64,000 bases of DNA from CAZHCA01 sp964530825 (GTDB taxonomy: Bacteria > Bacteroidota > Bacteroidia > Chitinophagales > Saprospiraceae): the NCBI GenBank assembly GCA_964530825.1, contig CAZHCA010000004.1, forward strand, positions 124,001 to 188,000. Reading direction: 5' to 3'. A program made the position numbers and the translations under genes. Positions 1-7,737 of the stretch are shown piece by piece. The first letter of the stretch is position 1; each line of letters opens with the position of its first letter. Below the pieces are notes generated by a model. That model was not told where the DNA came from and did no database searches. It was given only the letters and a program-made list of their open reading frames with translations.

Positions 1-141
1 CGAAACCGAGAGCCGCGGGTGCTGTTCCAACAGATGAATAATGCCCAATCGCAGCGGGTGCGCCACCGTTTTAAGGATAAAAGCGATGCGTTCCAGTTTG
101 TCTGCTTCTTGCTGATCAAGGATGCCATTTTTACTTTCCAT
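1..141 (-). CDS. ArsR-type winged-helix transcriptional regulator (N-terminal part, runs off window)
   Basis: The first 47 residues of a minus-strand gene are present; the rest lies beyond base 1. The start is the ATG at 139-141. The visible stretch includes KTVAHPLRLGIIHLLEQHP, the first helices of ArsR/SmtB-type winged-helix repressors, where 'hPlRl.ii..L' is the family hallmark. Such proteins are small dimeric repressors that often respond to metals or other small signals, but the sensing residues lie in the missing part, so the ligand cannot be named. It is transcribed away from the tRNA gene and has its own 265-base leader. The family call is good; a different winged-helix family is possible. 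Confidence 0.7.
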   Translation of the reverse strand, partial: MESKNGILDQQEADKLERIAFILKTVAHPLRLGIIHLLEQHPRLSVS

Positions 142-406
142 AAAGCTAAAAGTATAATTAAAACGGGTCATTTAAATAATACTACATATGCCTGAGCAAA
201 GCGGGAAGTAGCGTTTTATCCCTTTAAGAGAGCAGCTGGTCAACCCACTGGGTAAAGAACTCAAGGTATGGTACAAATTACAGATAAAAAAAGTTTGGCG
301 GGGCTAATTAGCGCTTCATTTTTTACCTAAATCCGCAATCTAAAGGGATTTAAACAGCAAAAGCGACTGACGGTTGCAGCCGCAGTCGCTTTCATTTCAG
401 GAATAG
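142..406. other. Intergenic region between ArsR-type gene and tRNA-Leu
   Basis: This AT-rich stretch should hold the promoter of the ArsR-type gene. The only clear structure is the hairpin at 360-392 that follows the tRNA. I see no coding frame with a credible start. Confidence 0.5.
360..392 (-). terminator. Terminator-like hairpin after tRNA-Leu
   Basis: A perfect 10-bp inverted repeat (AAAGCGACTG / CAGTCGCTTT) with a 13-nt loop begins 15 bases past the 3' end of the tRNA on the minus strand. The 3' arm runs into a short T stretch. Its position fits an intrinsic terminator of the tRNA transcript. Confidence 0.55.
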
Positions 407-492
407 TGCCCAGAACAGGAGTCGAACCTGCACGCCCAAAAAAGGGCACAAGGCCCTCAACCTTGCGTGTCTACCAATTCCACCACCTGGGC
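407..492 (-). tRNA. tRNA-Leu (anticodon GAG)
   Basis: The minus strand folds into a class II tRNA. The acceptor 5' arm GCCCAGG pairs with TCTGGGC (one G-T pair), with discriminator A at 407. The anticodon stem CAAGG/CCTTG encloses the 7-nt loop TTGAGGG, giving anticodon GAG, which reads CUC/CUU leucine codons. A long variable arm (TGCCC..GGGCG) and the TTCGACTC T-loop follow. The 3' CCA is not encoded (CTA follows the discriminator), so it must be added after transcription. Length is 86 nt. Confidence 0.95.
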
Positions 493-536
493 GAAAAGCT
501 TGGCAAAGATAATGGGTTTTGCAATAAAAATAAACC

Positions 537-1310
537 CTATTCGGAGGATTGTCCTTCCAGGGCGGCGCGTTGTAGTTTTTGCAAGAACGGCGAGGCAAAG
601 ATAAACTGCCGGAGGGTATCATTTTTGCTGGTTAAGACCTCGCTCTTGTCGCCCCACCAAGCCAATTCACCTTGGTAAAGCAGAATGATGTTTTCACCAA
701 TCTCCATCACCGAGTTCATGTCATGGGTATTAATGATGGTGGTGATATTGTTCTCGTGGGTGATATCGCTGATCAATTCATCGATCAGGATTGCGGTTTT
801 AGGGTCGAGCCCCGAATTGGGTTCGTCGCAAAAAAGGTACTTCGGTTGCAAGACGATAGCCCGTGCGATTCCGATGCGCTTTTGCATACCTCCGCTGGTT
901 TCGGAAGGGTAGCGATCATTGATCCCCTTCAGGTTAACTCGCTCCAGACAGAAATTGACGCGGTCCAACTTCTCTTTGCGTGTCATGTTCGTGAACATAT
1001 CCAGGGGAAAGCGGATATTTTCCTCTACCGTCATGGAGTCGAATAGAGCTGAAGCCTGGAAAAGCATGCCTACTTGCATGCGCAGGCTGCGTACCTCTTT
1101 CTTGCTCAGGGTGCAAAAATTGATATCATCGTAGAAGATATCGCCGGAGGTCGGGTTTAACAACCCAACCAACAACTTGAGCAGAACGGTCTTGCCCGCT
1201 CCACTTCGGCCGATGATAAGATTGGTCTTACCCCGGTAAAATTCCGTATTGATCCCCTTTAAGACTTCGTTATCGCCGAAGCTCTTATACAAATTCACCG
1301 TCTTGATCAT
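537..1310 (-). CDS. mlaF: MlaF-like ABC transporter ATP-binding protein (phospholipid/intermembrane transport)
   Basis: This 257-residue ABC ATPase shows a Walker A motif GRSGAGKT (34-41), Q-loop near residue 85, signature TSGGMQKR (138-145), Walker B YLFCDEP (158-164) and an H-loop 'NTHDM' near 205. The 'SGGMQKR' form of the signature is typical of the Mla/Ttg2A branch that drives lipid movement between the inner and outer membranes. The gene lies 9 bases downstream of the MlaE-like permease on the same strand, so the two form the cytoplasmic and membrane parts of one transporter. The MCE substrate-binding partner (MlaD) is not in this window and may be the next gene in the operon or elsewhere. 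Family assignment is firm; the substrate is inferred from the family. Confidence 0.9.
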   Translation of the reverse strand: MIKTVNLYKSFGDNEVLKGINTEFYRGKTNLIIGRSGAGKTVLLKLLVGLLNPTSGDIFYDDINFCTLSKKEVRSLRMQVGMLFQASALFDSMTVEENIRFPLDMFTNMTRKEKLDRVNFCLERVNLKGINDRYPSETSGGMQKRIGIARAIVLQPKYLFCDEPNSGLDPKTAILIDELISDITHENNITTIINTHDMNSVMEIGENIILLYQGELAWWGDKSEVLTSKNDTLRQFIFASPFLQKLQRAALEGQSSE

Positions 1311-1319
1311 CGCCTTCGC

Positions 1320-2063
1320 TTATGTCAGTAGAATAGCTAAAATGTAATCAAAAAGCAGGATTAATATATCGCTGAATACCACGGCGTTCGTGCTGGCTTG
1401 CCCGAGCTCAATACTGCCTCCCGTAACGTAATATCCTTGGTAACAAGATACAGAGGTTAAAAGGTAACCAAAAACCAGGGCTTTTATAAACATAAGCACA
1501 AAGTTAAATGGCTCGAAGAAAGAGCGCAGTCCTTGCTCGTACTCGGCTGCCGACATGTAGCCGGGTAGAACCGCCGCCAAAAAACCGCCAATAACCGATA
1601 GGAAAGCTGCGATGGCCACTAGCAGGGGGATAACTAACACCCCAGCCAAAACTTTTGGCAGGACCAGGTAAGAGGCCGTATTGACGCCCATGATTTCCAT
1701 GGCATCGATGTGCTCTTTTTGGCGCATCCCCCCGATCTCAGAGGCAATATTGGATCCTACCTTGCCGGCCAACACCAGGCAGGTGATCGTAGGCGCCAAC
1801 TCGATAATGGTGCTATCCCGCACAATGTAGCCAATGTAATAAACCGGTACTAGGGTACCGTCGAGCTGGTAGGCAAACTGCACGGCGGTTACGGCGCCGA
1901 TAAATACCGAAATCAAAATGACGATGACAAGGGACCCTACGCCGATATCGTGCATTTGTCGCATCGTCTCTTTGTAGTACATAGACAGTTTCTCCGGGCG
2001 GGATATAGCGGTTCCCATCATAATCAGATACCGGCCAAAATGGTAAAGAAGTTTCAAATTCAT
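1320..2063 (-). CDS. mlaE: MlaE-like ABC transporter permease
   Basis: This integral membrane permease of about 247 residues belongs to the MlaE/YrbE family. It contains the characteristic block 'APTITCLVLAGKVGSNIASE' followed by 'IGGMRQKEHIDAMEIMGV', the conserved coupling region of this family, and about five or six hydrophobic segments. I start at the ATG at 2061-2063 (MNLKLLYHF), which gives the usual family length. An upstream in-frame ATG at 2168 would add 35 residues lacking family-like features. It is paired with the MlaF ATPase 9 bases downstream. Together they probably move phospholipids across the envelope to maintain outer-membrane asymmetry. Direction of transport is not evident from sequence. 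Confidence 0.88.
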   Translation of the reverse strand: MNLKLLYHFGRYLIMMGTAISRPEKLSMYYKETMRQMHDIGVGSLVIVILISVFIGAVTAVQFAYQLDGTLVPVYYIGYIVRDSTIIELAPTITCLVLAGKVGSNIASEIGGMRQKEHIDAMEIMGVNTASYLVLPKVLAGVLVIPLLVAIAAFLSVIGGFLAAVLPGYMSAAEYEQGLRSFFEPFNFVLMFIKALVFGYLLTSVSCYQGYYVTGGSIELGQASTNAVVFSDILILLFDYILAILLT

Positions 2064-2278
2064 AATGCGTAGCGTATCGGGGGTGTGCGGCCCGGAAATC
2101 AGCCGAAAGCGGTATTTTATTGCTGGTGCCGGGAACTTTACTGCCAGCAAATGTAGGGCAAAATTCACAATCTCGGCCCTGCTGCCCGGTATTAGTGCAC
2201 AGATTCGAAAAAGAGAAACAATAATTCTACAATGCTAGTTGAATTAAGTACTTTTTCCTTCGCCGCAAAATTTGGTCT

Positions 2279-2983
2279 ATGAATATTGTTATTACCGGCG
2301 CTAGCCGTGGCGTGGGCTATGCAACAGCCTACGCATTAGCTGCTGACTCCCAATGCCGTATACTAGCGCTTTCCCGCAATGCCGACCGGCTACAGGGGCT
2401 TCAAAAAGCGTGTAGAGATGCTTACGGCCACGATAATCTGCAGTTCTTACCGTTCGATCTGGAGCAGGAAGACCAGCGTCCTTTGCTGGATGCGCTCGAG
2501 TCGATGGGTAGATTGGATGTTTTGATCAACAATGCCGGCTTACTGATCAACAAACCCTTTCGAAAACTGACCCGCGAAGACTATAACCGGTTGTTCGAGG
2601 TGAATTTTTTTGGTCCGGTACGCCTCATTCAAACCCTTTTGCCATATCTGGATAAAAGCGAGCACGCTCATGTTTTGAACATCAGTAGCATGGGGGGCTT
2701 TCAGGGAGCTAGTAAGTTTCCCGGGCTCACGGGATACAGCAACAGCAAGGCCGCCTTGTCAAATCTTACCGAGTGTCTGGCCGAAGAGTTTCGGGAAGAT
2801 CGGATTGCCGTAAATTGCATTGCCCTTGGTGCTGTACAGACCGAAATGCTGGAGGCGGCATTTCCGGGTATGCAAGCCCCCGTGGCAAGCGAAGATATGG
2901 GCCATTTTTTGGCTTATTTTAGCACCCGAGGGCATCAATTTTTTAACGGGAAAGTACTACCGGTATCCGTGTCTACACCTTGA
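2279..2983 (+). CDS. Short-chain dehydrogenase/reductase (SDR)
   Basis: This is a 234-residue classical SDR. The NAD(P)-binding motif TGASRGVG is at residues 6-13, NNAG at 84-87, a serine in 'NISSMGG' near 136, and the catalytic pair Y153/K157 in YSNSK. The fold and active site are complete, so it should be an active NAD(P)H-dependent oxidoreductase; the substrate cannot be read from sequence. It heads a co-directional run of four genes: 32 bases separate it from the ATG of the deiodinase-like gene, and the next two junctions overlap. This suggests one transcript, with the promoter in the 215-base gap shared with the divergent mlaE gene. Confidence 0.85.
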   Translation: MNIVITGASRGVGYATAYALAADSQCRILALSRNADRLQGLQKACRDAYGHDNLQFLPFDLEQEDQRPLLDALESMGRLDVLINNAGLLINKPFRKLTREDYNRLFEVNFFGPVRLIQTLLPYLDKSEHAHVLNISSMGGFQGASKFPGLTGYSNSKAALSNLTECLAEEFREDRIAVNCIALGAVQTEMLEAAFPGMQAPVASEDMGHFLAYFSTRGHQFFNGKVLPVSVSTP

Positions 2984-3015
2984 TCCGGTTAGTTGCTTTC
3001 AGACAATTCGGTTCG

Positions 3016-3684
3016 ATGAATCCTACGGATACTTTTGTTCCTTACCGGGGCTATCGCTACGGTCAATCGGAAATGTTCCAACGCAGCCAGGAGTTTTACA
3101 GGCATGCCGACCGGCGGCGTTCGGTACGGGCCTTTTCCGACAAAGCGGTGCCGCTGGAGGTTATCGAAAACATTATCATGACGGCCAGCACGGCTCCTTC
3201 CGGTGCCCACAAGCAACCGTGGACCTTTTGCGTGGTATCTAATCCCGACCTGAAGCGAAAAATCCGCCAAGCAGCCGAACACGAAGAGCGCCTTAACTAC
3301 GAGCAAAGAATGTCAGAGGCCTGGAAAGCGGACCTGTTTCCCCTGGGCACCGATGCCCGCAAACCTTTTCTGGAAATCGCTCCCTACTTGATCGTTCTCT
3401 TTAAGAGGGTTTACGAAATGGAAGCAGACGAGAAAAAGAAAAACTACTACGTCTCCGAATCGGTAGGGATCGCGGCTGGCTTCCTGCTTCTGGCTATTCA
3501 CCATGCTGGCTTGGCGGCGCTGACCCATACCCCTAGCCCGATGAATTTCCTACAAGAACTCCTGCAGCGGCCCAACAATGAGCGTCCCTACCTGCTCATA
3601 CCGGTTGGCTACCCGGCTGACGGAGCCCAGGTGCCTAATTTGGCACGCAAAGGCCTACAGGAGGTTATGGTACACTACGACTAA
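3016..3684 (+). CDS. Nitroreductase-fold flavoprotein, iodotyrosine deiodinase-like (reductive dehalogenase of halotyrosines)
   Basis: This is a 222-residue nitroreductase-superfamily protein that closely follows the iodotyrosine deiodinase (IYD) subfamily rather than generic nitroreductases. The FMN-binding start 'RRRSVRAFS' (33-41) and 'PSGAHKQPW' (61-69) are present. The lid carries the E-(x3)-Y-(x20)-K pattern that contacts the amino acid part of halotyrosine in vertebrate IYD, here E91, Y95 and K116 with the same spacing. 'LPVGYP' and the closing PDL/PNL-type strand are also kept. By family it would use FMNH2 to remove halogen from mono-halogenated tyrosine. I start at ATG 3016; a TTG at 2980 overlapping the SDR stop is possible. 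The next gene begins on the last base of its stop codon. Confidence 0.85.
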   Translation: MNPTDTFVPYRGYRYGQSEMFQRSQEFYRHADRRRSVRAFSDKAVPLEVIENIIMTASTAPSGAHKQPWTFCVVSNPDLKRKIRQAAEHEERLNYEQRMSEAWKADLFPLGTDARKPFLEIAPYLIVLFKRVYEMEADEKKKNYYVSESVGIAAGFLLLAIHHAGLAALTHTPSPMNFLQELLQRPNNERPYLLIPVGYPADGAQVPNLARKGLQEVMVHYD

Positions 3685-4406
3685 TGTGTACGGTAACTTA
3701 TATTTCCTCCGGCAATGCAGGCTTTGTATTCACGTCGAATCGCGATGAAATGCCACGGCGTTCGCCACAATTGATCAGCCGGGAAGAGCGGTTTGCACAG
3801 GCTGTACTTTTTCCACGCGACCAGGCTGAGGGTGGAACCTGGATAGCTGTTTCGGACCGGGGGCGGTTGGTGTGTCTGCTCAACGGGGCGGACACTACCC
3901 GCCGGAGCCGTTCCGAATACCGGATGAGCCGGGGGCTCATGGCGCTCAAGATTTTTGAATACGACGATTGCCGGGCGTTCCTTGAAGGGTTCACCTTCGA
4001 AGGTATGGAAGCCTTCACGATGATCATTGTTGAGGAAAACGCCCTCGTGGACGTTCGTTGGGATGAAAGCCAACTTAAGACTACTGGGTTAGATCCGAAT
4101 CGTTCGTATATTTGGTCGTCGGTTAAACTGTATACGCCAGCCAAGCGTAAGTTGCGTGAACAATGGTTCAATAATTGGCTGACGGATACGATTGGGACGC
4201 CTAGATGGGGACAAGTGTTAAATTTTCACTACCATAGCGGAGTAGGTGATCCGGGCAATGATTTAATAATGCACCGACCGAATGGGCTGCGCACCACCAG
4301 CGTGAGTAGTATTCGCCGCGATCAAGACAGAATATCTTTTTATTATCACGATCTGATCAGTGACCAACGAGATAATCAGACGCTTGAAATGCATATCAAT
4401 GGGTAA
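3684..4406 (+). CDS. NRDE/TANGO2-family protein
   Basis: This 240-residue protein begins MCTVTYI and has the family-naming NRDE motif at residues 19-22. Cys2 directly follows the initiator Met, as in Ntn-hydrolase-like proteins, and is conserved in this family. TANGO2/NRDE proteins are widely distributed and poorly understood; eukaryotic members are linked to lipid and heme handling. The sequence also keeps the 'GGTWIA' and 'N' blocks (51-64) expected in the family. The ATG overlaps the stop codon of the deiodinase-like gene by one base, and its own 3' end overlaps the next start by 8 bases. That points to translational coupling in the 2279-5514 operon. Family assignment is firm; function is open. 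Confidence 0.88.
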   Translation: MCTVTYISSGNAGFVFTSNRDEMPRRSPQLISREERFAQAVLFPRDQAEGGTWIAVSDRGRLVCLLNGADTTRRSRSEYRMSRGLMALKIFEYDDCRAFLEGFTFEGMEAFTMIIVEENALVDVRWDESQLKTTGLDPNRSYIWSSVKLYTPAKRKLREQWFNNWLTDTIGTPRWGQVLNFHYHSGVGDPGNDLIMHRPNGLRTTSVSSIRRDQDRISFYYHDLISDQRDNQTLEMHING

Positions 4407-5514
4407 ATGGTCCTCCATACGTAATCATCCCTTCTGGATAAAGCTCTTCCAGTGGGAGTACTGGCCCATGACGGCTTTTTATTGGCATTTTCCAATCTGC
4501 TGGCCCTGGCTGGCCATTCGGGCAGGGCACCCTTGCTTCTTTACCGCTGCTAATCCCGGTATTAAAGCGGGCGGCGTAGGTATGGAGTCTAAGTTTGAAA
4601 CCCTTCAGATGCTGCCTCAGCAGGTAAGGCCACAATCTGTGTTCGTACCGGCGCATACTTCCCGCCACGCCCTTATGCAGGCCCTCGATCAGGCTGGCCT
4701 TCAATTTCCGCTTATTGCAAAGCCGGATATTGGTTTTCGGGGATTTTTGGTGAAAAAAATCGATGATTTCGAGGACCTGCACGCTTATCTCTGTCGCTAT
4801 TCTATCGATTTTATCGTGCAGGAATTCCTGGATTACCCTCAGGAAATCGGTTTGTTGTATTACCGCTTGCCGGGTGAGCAACGCGGGACCATCACCTCCT
4901 TAACCCTTAAGGAATTTTTGCACGTAACCGGTGACGGGCAGCTCACCGTTCGGGAATTGGTACTTTCCTACGACCGGGCCCGCCTGCAGCTAGGGCGCTT
5001 AGAAGAGCAGCAGCCAGCATTACTGAATAGCGTGCCGCCGGCCGGCGAACGGGTTGCCTTGGGTATTGTGGGTAATCACACCAAAGGAACGCGCTTTATT
5101 GACGGCACTCGCCTGGTTGATGCCACCCTAGCCCGCGCTTTCGATCGCCTGGCCGACCAGATCCCGGGATTCAATTACGGGCGCTTCGATATCAAGTGCG
5201 ATACCCTGGAGGACCTGAAAGCAGGCCGGAATTTTAAAATTATGGAGTTGAACGGTGCCCTAGCTGAGCCTACGCATATTTACGATCCTGAGCAAAATTC
5301 CTATTTCAACGCATTGCGTGCCATCGTACGGCATTGGAAAATTATTTTCCGAATAAGTGTGCGCAATCACCGGCTGGGTACACCTTACGTACCCTTAATG
5401 ACTTTTGTACAAGGGTGCCTGGCCTTGCGGCGTTACCAGCGAAGCGTGAAATCGCAGGCCGCAGCCGCTGAATCGAGCGATGCTACCCAGGCTGTCAAGG
5501 CAATCACTTATTAA
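4399..5514 (+). CDS. ATP-grasp domain protein (D-Ala-D-Ala ligase-like, unknown substrate)
   Basis: This 371-residue protein shows an ATP-grasp core. A nucleotide-binding 'LIAKPDIGFRG' lies near residue 105, 'IVQEFLDYPQEIGLLYYR' near 140, and the Mg/ATP-binding end 'YGRFDIKCD...FKIMELNG' lies near 275-300, with the ELN glutamate and asparagine intact. The N-terminus (first 60 residues) is rich in Trp and aromatic residues and may sit at a membrane, as may the basic C-terminus. ATP-grasp enzymes couple a carboxylate to an amine or thiol through an acyl phosphate; which partners are used here is unknown. Chosen start ATG 4399 overlaps the NRDE gene by 8 bases. It is the last gene of the operon and converges with the next gene after 37 bases. 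Confidence 0.75.
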   Translation: MGKWSSIRNHPFWIKLFQWEYWPMTAFYWHFPICWPWLAIRAGHPCFFTAANPGIKAGGVGMESKFETLQMLPQQVRPQSVFVPAHTSRHALMQALDQAGLQFPLIAKPDIGFRGFLVKKIDDFEDLHAYLCRYSIDFIVQEFLDYPQEIGLLYYRLPGEQRGTITSLTLKEFLHVTGDGQLTVRELVLSYDRARLQLGRLEEQQPALLNSVPPAGERVALGIVGNHTKGTRFIDGTRLVDATLARAFDRLADQIPGFNYGRFDIKCDTLEDLKAGRNFKIMELNGALAEPTHIYDPEQNSYFNALRAIVRHWKIIFRISVRNHRLGTPYVPLMTFVQGCLALRRYQRSVKSQAAAAESSDATQAVKAITY

Positions 5515-5551
5515 GCGGGGCCATTGATAAATCCCTTCGGTGGGCTGCTGA

Positions 5552-6076
5552 TCATTTTGAGTAGAGTGTATCTACCACTGCCTTGCCTTGGTGAAAGCGT
5601 AGTCTTGCCCAGGTTTCCTGACTGATTGCCCAATTCTCTAACCGCTGCCGCTCTTCTTCATTGTGTGGATAGTAATAGCGCATGCCTGGTACAGGCTGTA
5701 ACCGGTAGTATCCGTCCGGTTGGCGGTCGATCACCGTTACGATCAGGTAGTCATTGGTTTGCGGGCGTTTTTCCGACAGCTGGAAACCGGCTCCACGGGT
5801 CTCAACGCGCGGCTTGATTTGTTGCAGATAGACGCGTTGTTCGGTAAATAACTCCTCGTCGTGGGCTGCCGAAAAATAGGGGTAATTCAGACGCAGGTAG
5901 GGGATACTCGCGCTTGCGTAATTGGACCCAATCTGGCAAGCCATCTCGTACGGGACCCCCTGGTTTTCGATTCGCTGTTGGCGTAAAATGAGGTAAGCCG
6001 GTACAGCTACCTGGAGGATCACCAAAGCTGCAAAGGCTGCAATACGACCGGTTCTGGATAGCTTCGTAAGCTTCAT
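5552..6076 (-). CDS. Membrane-anchored GDYXXLXY-like protein
   Basis: This 174-residue protein has one N-terminal hydrophobic segment (about 11-28, 'IAAFAALVILQVAVPAYLI') followed by an exported domain. The N-terminus 'VPAYLI..Q...NQG..Y' and a following 'Y.RLNY' match the layout of GDYXXLXY-family proteins, which start with a hydrophobic segment ending in VPA and contain a Y..L.Y motif after about 40 residues. The GDY tripeptide itself is not intact here (GSNY), so I hold the family call loosely. It lies 18 bases downstream of the larger membrane protein on the same strand and is probably co-transcribed. Function unknown. Confidence 0.6.
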   Translation of the reverse strand: MKLTKLSRTGRIAAFAALVILQVAVPAYLILRQQRIENQGVPYEMACQIGSNYASASIPYLRLNYPYFSAAHDEELFTEQRVYLQQIKPRVETRGAGFQLSEKRPQTNDYLIVTVIDRQPDGYYRLQPVPGMRYYYPHNEEERQRLENWAISQETWARLRFHQGKAVVDTLYSK

Positions 6077-6094
6077 GGTCCATTTCTTTTGCGG

Positions 6095-7732
6095 TTAATT
6101 GATTTCGTGGGGTACCGTCTGCCATTGCGTGCCGTCCTGGTACAGTATCAGGCTGTTAGGAGGTAACTTTTTCCAGTTCAATACGTATCGCCCGCCTTGT
6201 ATGGATACCTCATACCATTCATTTTCGTAATCGGTAGCGCCCAATCCGTGTCGCCACCACCAATTGCCATATTGCCGGAAGGCTACCTGTAAGGTGCTGT
6301 CCCCTTTCCATTCTGTCGTTACACTGTTTTCCGCATTGGTCAGGTTGTATTGGCAAACCTCATGGATGTGGCCAGAATAGTCCACATCCGTAAGATATTT
6401 CAGTGCGTCGGGCAGGCCCTTACTTTTGCGGGTGTAATCGCGGAATAAAACAGCGCCCTGCACATTATCAGGCAGATTCAATACAAAAGTATGCGATTGC
6501 CCTTGATTGGGAAAGGAATCCAGCAGGGCCCAGTATACCTTGGCCGATTCGGCCCACCACCGGTTGGTTTGATAAGTAAAATAGATCGCGAAAATCAGGT
6601 AGATCCCAAGCAAAAAGTAGCGTAGCCAAGGCTGCAAACGGTCGAGTAAAACCACCAGGAAGAGGGTCCAGAAAGCACCGGCCAGGTAGCCGTACCGGTC
6701 GTTTTCAATGTGGAGCAAATGGTTGTAGTACAGCGATATAGCAGGCAATAGCGCTACGAAGAAAGCCAAAAAACCAAAAGCTGTCAGCCCGTTCCGTCCG
6801 GTCGAAGTACGGGGCGAGCGCAGACGCCAGACAAACAGGCTTGCTGCAGCCGCAACCAATGGAATTATCCCCCACCAGGAACGCAATACCTGGAGTGCTG
6901 CTTTGTGATCGGCGTAGTCCCAGTACCGGCTGAAAGCCAGGTATTTGAGTAAGTAAGCCGGCCCTTTGCCGAGCGTCTCCAGCAGCGGAAAATCCAGGTG
7001 TACTTCGGCGCCGTAATGTCCGACCCATTGGCCTGTCAGCATGCGGGTTAAAAAAAGATAGAGCCCCGTTATGACCAATTGCGGTACGATCCAATGAGCA
7101 ATGATCCGTCGCCATCGAGGTATTGCGGTTGGCGGTAAAAAGAGCATCGCCAGCCAGGATATTGCCAGAATGGCATAGGTGAGCTCTAGACAACACAAGC
7201 CGCCCAACAGGGCCAGGTGTCCAAATAGGAGGGACGAGCGGGTACCGTTTTTTATCCATAGCAACAGCGCGTGCAAGACGAACCAGCTAAACATTGTGCT
7301 CAGCAGATAATTTTGACACACGCGCCACACCAAAACTTCACTATTGTAAGGGAGGACCAAAAAGATCAGTCCGGCCAGCCACGGAGTTGAATTACGGATT
7401 GGGAAAGCTGCCGTTGCCGCCCATTTCTTAATAAAGAAAACTAGTAGTAATGCATTGATACCATGCAACACCCACTGAAATAGCGCCCAGCCAATGGATG
7501 GCGGCTCGAAAGCTCGATACAGGGAAAATAAACAAAAATTGAGGACCGGTTGCACAGAGGGGAACCCGAAACTGGTCCAGATACCAGAGAAACTGGAACC
7601 GTCCAGTCGTTCCATCAAACCAGTAAAGTCGGTTGTGAATCCCGCTTCCCGGGTCGGCCAATACAAGATAGCATGGAGGGCGAAAAAAACAGCGGCGTAC
7701 GTGAAATCGCTCCAGCGCGGATGAGCAGGCAT
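6095..7732 (-). CDS. Multi-pass membrane protein, GT-C glycosyltransferase-like
   Basis: This 545-residue protein has roughly ten hydrophobic segments in its first 400 residues and a soluble C-terminal region of about 130 residues. The stretch 'HIENDRYGYLAGAF' near residue 342, just before another membrane helix, resembles the '(E/D)RY.Y' loop of membrane-embedded GT-C sugar transferases that use lipid-linked donors (GT39/TMTC-like). The usual acidic pair in the first outer loop is not obvious; 'TTDFTGLMERLDG' near 35 is the candidate region. Role in surface glycan or protein glycosylation is an inference. It is followed after 18 bases by the small GDYXXLXY-like gene, and preceded by the M43 protease gene ending 5 bases upstream of its start. 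Confidence 0.6.
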   Translation of the reverse strand: MPAHPRWSDFTYAAVFFALHAILYWPTREAGFTTDFTGLMERLDGSSFSGIWTSFGFPSVQPVLNFCLFSLYRAFEPPSIGWALFQWVLHGINALLLVFFIKKWAATAAFPIRNSTPWLAGLIFLVLPYNSEVLVWRVCQNYLLSTMFSWFVLHALLLWIKNGTRSSLLFGHLALLGGLCCLELTYAILAISWLAMLFLPPTAIPRWRRIIAHWIVPQLVITGLYLFLTRMLTGQWVGHYGAEVHLDFPLLETLGKGPAYLLKYLAFSRYWDYADHKAALQVLRSWWGIIPLVAAAASLFVWRLRSPRTSTGRNGLTAFGFLAFFVALLPAISLYYNHLLHIENDRYGYLAGAFWTLFLVVLLDRLQPWLRYFLLGIYLIFAIYFTYQTNRWWAESAKVYWALLDSFPNQGQSHTFVLNLPDNVQGAVLFRDYTRKSKGLPDALKYLTDVDYSGHIHEVCQYNLTNAENSVTTEWKGDSTLQVAFRQYGNWWWRHGLGATDYENEWYEVSIQGGRYVLNWKKLPPNSLILYQDGTQWQTVPHEIN

Positions 7733-7737
7733 GTAGC

